Positions 61,456 through 64,000 of a DNA stretch of 64,000 nucleotides are shown here, one piece after another. How positions within the stretch are numbered: position 1 is the stretch's first letter; each line of letters starts with the position of its first letter. This stretch comes from Lepidonotus clava. Taxonomy: Eukaryota; Annelida; Polychaeta; Phyllodocida; Polynoidae. The DNA lies in NCBI GenBank assembly GCA_936440205.1, contig OW387148.1, positions 17,663,961 through 17,727,960 on the forward strand, written 5' to 3'. The notes beneath the pieces were generated by a model, which saw only the letters and a list, made by a program, of their open reading frames with translations, was not told the origin of the DNA and searched no databases. A program made the position numbers and the translations under genes.

Positions 61456-61521
61456 ACCATACCCGGCCCCAAGTGCCAGGGATGTAGGTCGTGTATATGT
61501 CGAGGTCTGCCCGGACCGGCG
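61456..61521 (+). CDS. Col4a1-like: Collagen IV alpha-1-like, exon 2 (7S cysteine motif)
   Basis: A 66 bp exon (22 codons, phase 0) with a long pyrimidine acceptor (gttttgtctttcag), a branch-point-like ctaat upstream, and donor gtaagt. It encodes TIPGPKCQGCRSCICRGLPG and then PA. The cysteines C36, C39, C42 and C44 follow C-x2-C-x2-C-x-C, directly followed by Gly-X-Y-like residues. This is the 7S cysteine block of type IV collagen. The C-x2-C-x-C ending matches alpha-1 type chains (C-x4-C-x2-C-x-C in vertebrates), whereas the minus-strand partner has the longer alpha-2-like loop. Only about six residues separate the predicted signal peptide from the first cysteine, as in short alpha-1 leaders. 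Later exons must lie beyond 64000; I found no Gly-X-Y exon between 61522 and the window end. Confidence 0.87.
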
Positions 61522-62194
61522 GTAAGTAGTGTTTTGCCTTTAACCATCTCTAGTTTAAGAATTTCTCCTCTGTTTTTTAATCTTTATTCTAAAAGAGAAA
61601 AAATTATAACAATTGAAGGAATTGGTTTTGTATTAAAGGTTGGCCTTTTTGCACATCTCACTGTGACACATCAGAACACGACATGCATAAAATTTAGAAC
61701 GTCAAATGAAAGATTAATATGATTCTATAACTTTCAAACAGTGTAGTGAGCAATTCATTAGTCAGTTGATCTGAAAAAAAAAGACAATTGATTTTAACTT
61801 CTAAATTTGCAACAGAAATATATCACTTAATACTTTGCATATTTACTGTTATACATTAAGTACATTGGGGAAAGGAAATAGAGACATGGGTGACATATAC
61901 ATAAAAGAAATGCTGTCTCAAAACGACAGAGAATGGTCAAAATCTTCCCATTTTTCCAAAAAGATAAAAACTGAGCTCTGCATAAAGAATCTTAGATATA
62001 ATGGTATTATGGACATGCCTTCAAACTGTATATGGCATCATCAATAATTAGCGAGAAACCGTTGGCCAAAATATGAAAGTCAGTCAGTAAGTGACATCTA
62101 TTTTCAATCCATTCCTATTGCAAAGTGAATTTGATATGGAGTCAACCTATTTCAGAATTATAGAGAAAAGTAGGGCTTATTGTCTTCCATTTGA

Positions 62195-63204
62195 TTGATT
62201 ATCCAAGCCTATAGAAATCGGACCTTTAGTTGCAAACAAGATGTGACACCTTTCTTGAAGTACCTTTCAACCACAGTAGTTTATACCGATCAAACTTTAC
62301 ATAAATACCACAAAGAATGTAATATATATATATATATCCCAATCAAATTTAATGATATTTCATTTGTAAATTCTTATTCATACCTGGGATTTATTCTAGA
62401 TAACTCTCTGGATTATAAAGCTGCTTTCAAACATGTCTATAACAAAGTACATCAGAAGATATTCCAATTGTCAAAATTACGTAAATTTATTGATGAACAT
62501 ACAGCAATAATGATATATAAACAAACCATTCTTCCTGTGATAGACTATGCTGGTTGCACATTAATATCATGCAACAAAGGAGACAAAATTGAACTGCAAA
62601 AACTGCAAAATGATGCCTGTCGTATTTGCCTTAGGGTGAATAGAATAGATCATTTCCGTACTGATTCTCTACATGATAAAATGAAATTATGTAGCCTTGA
62701 GCAACGTCGTATTTTGCAACTACATAGATTAATGTATATCTATAGTAAGAAGCCTCACAAATTACAGGTCAGTAACAGAGCAACAAGGCAAAGTAAGAAA
62801 AAGGTCTTTGTTCTTCCACGCAAAATCACCACGCAATATAGAAATTCTCCTTTTTATAGAGGAACTACCTACTGGAACAATCTTGATGTAAATATTCAAA
62901 ATGCTGCGAACATTGATGTATTTATGCAACAAATCAAGCCAATGTACAAAAAATATAAAGACTTGCTGTAATATTACATAATTATTGTGAAACTGTACTT
63001 ATAATCACCGACGACCATATATAAAGTCTTTGCTAACTTATTATTATGTGCTATTTTCCAATCAGCTACTATAGCTGATCATGTATGTTTGCTTAATACA
63101 TTTATATTCATCCTTTCCATTATTGTAAATATGTTCACCATATAATATGCTGAAAAACAGAGTTGACTCTGATGCTTATTATGAAAAAAAAAAAAAAAAA
63201 AAAA
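62195..63204 (+). mobile_element. LINE (non-LTR retrotransposon) 3' fragment
   Basis: An open frame at 62195-62971 (258 codons) matches the carboxy-terminal part of LINE reverse transcriptases. VNSYSYLGFILDNSLDYK is the strand-turn motif at the end of the palm, usually written YLGVxLDxxLxF. It is followed by a basic helical stretch, the LPVIDYAG segment (family: LPxLDYC) and the LQNDACRICLRV segment (family: LQNxAxRIIL), then YWNNL near the end. The endonuclease and the catalytic YADD motif are missing, so this is a 5'-truncated copy, the usual fate of LINE insertions. About 210 bp of 3' UTR and a run of 21 A (63184-63204) follow and may be the true tail. The sense of the element agrees with the host gene. 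It probably belongs to a Jockey/CR1/L2-type clade, but the fragment is too short to decide. The intact frame suggests fairly recent insertion. Confidence 0.75.
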
Positions 63205-63285
63205 TAGCAGAAAAATGGGCGCACTAAATGACCACATGACCTTGACTATTTTCGGTGGTCGTGGGAGGTAACTCCTGACTGAGGT

Positions 63286-63301
63286 GGTGCCCCCTAGCGT
63301 G
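63286..63301 (-). promoter_or_regulatory. CTCF-like core
   Basis: The inverse reads CACGCTAGGGGGCACC. Confidence 0.38.
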
Positions 63302-64000
63302 AAGGAGGGCGTATTCCGGAGGTAGGGGTGGAGGGGGTAAGGGGTCTCCCGTGGGTTAGGATCATGATTAGCCTGCACGACTGGGGAAATAGGAAAGCCG
63401 AGACTGCAGACAAAAAGCTTTTCTGTGGATTGAGCTGTTTATGTTAGGAGGAGACGCTGTTTGTGTAGGCCGCCATATACAATGTAGGCGAATGAGGGTA
63501 CCCCGCAGCCTACATACATGTATAAGGGGGGAGGGGATGGCGTGTAGGCGGGGAAATGAATGATATCAGCCTACAGATGGAATTGACATGTAGAATTATT
63601 ACGCAGATGAATGTACGGCGCACAAATTGCCACGTTTCAGATGCGTGAAGCAATAAACCGTTTAATTGCTAGGTAAAAGATTAGTTGTTCTTTAAGGCAA
63701 TTACTTATTGAGAGAACTATAGCTTTAAATATATATATAGTCCTGCGGCTTAAGAAGAGCAGAGTCTGACACGACGGGAAAGATAAACACACTTAAATAG
63801 TGAAGCAAATTACAACTGTTGATTAAGCTATCATCCATTCACAATATAACATCCAAACCTCTTTAACAAGAAATTCATCAGAAAACCAATCGTAGCTCAA
63901 GAGGAAAAGCTCAAGTGTAAAGCACTTAATTGGAGAAATAAAACCTAAGCCGTCCTTTCAATGCACGGACTGACCGTCACGCTCAGTCGGAGGTTGTCCC

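Larger units (their letters stand above)
61522..64000 (+). other. Intron 2 of the alpha-1-like gene (partial)
   Basis: Starts at the gtaagt donor after the 7S exon and runs off the window. It contains the LINE fragment with a possible poly-A tail, and a CTCF-like core at 63286-63301. No collagen exon is visible to the window end. Confidence 0.7.

Overview
This is eukaryotic, intron-rich, gene-poor animal DNA. I see no prokaryotic operon, CRISPR array or rRNA, and no convincing tRNA. Base composition is moderate, introns are long, and there are abundant minisatellites, small MITE-like elements and one LINE fragment. This suggests a bilaterian, probably marine, invertebrate. I cannot name the phylum from the sequence.

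The recognisable genes are the 5' ends of two type IV (basement-membrane) collagen genes arranged head to head. The minus-strand gene starts at 55123 and runs left. A split signal peptide lies in exons 55074-55123 and 54888-54933. The cysteine-rich 7S amino terminus is the exon at 39671-39826, and the first clean Gly-X-Y exon is 2397-2531. Splice sites and phases agree at every junction, and the cysteine pattern is closest to the alpha-2 group. The plus-strand gene starts at 56216, with a signal-peptide exon (56216-56302) and a short 7S exon (61456-61521) whose cysteine spacing resembles alpha-1. The rest of both genes lies outside the window. The 1092 bp between the two ATGs is GC-rich, has GC boxes and must hold the divergent promoter(s). 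The two chains are expected to co-assemble into a secreted heterotrimer, so shared control of this pair makes biological sense.

Left of the promoter almost everything is intron of the alpha-2-like gene: 15.1 kb (39827-54887) and 37.1 kb (2532-39670). These introns hold a 1.75 kb higher-order minisatellite (12543-14297), several smaller tandem repeats, MITE-like inverted-repeat elements, a hammerhead-like retroelement tail, one possible nested exon of an unknown gene (43714-43961), and many motif clusters. The most striking non-coding signal is the 9-mer GAGCAGCTC (either strand). I found it 18 times against about 0.5 expected, clustered in GC-rich islands, together with the sister motif GAGCAGGTC. 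About ten CTCF-like cores and several RFX X-box-like palindromes are also scattered across the introns. Right of the promoter, alpha-1-like intron 1 (5.2 kb) holds a G-tract, a palindrome, paired ETS-like sites and one more GAGCAGCTC pair. The following partial intron holds a LINE 3' fragment.
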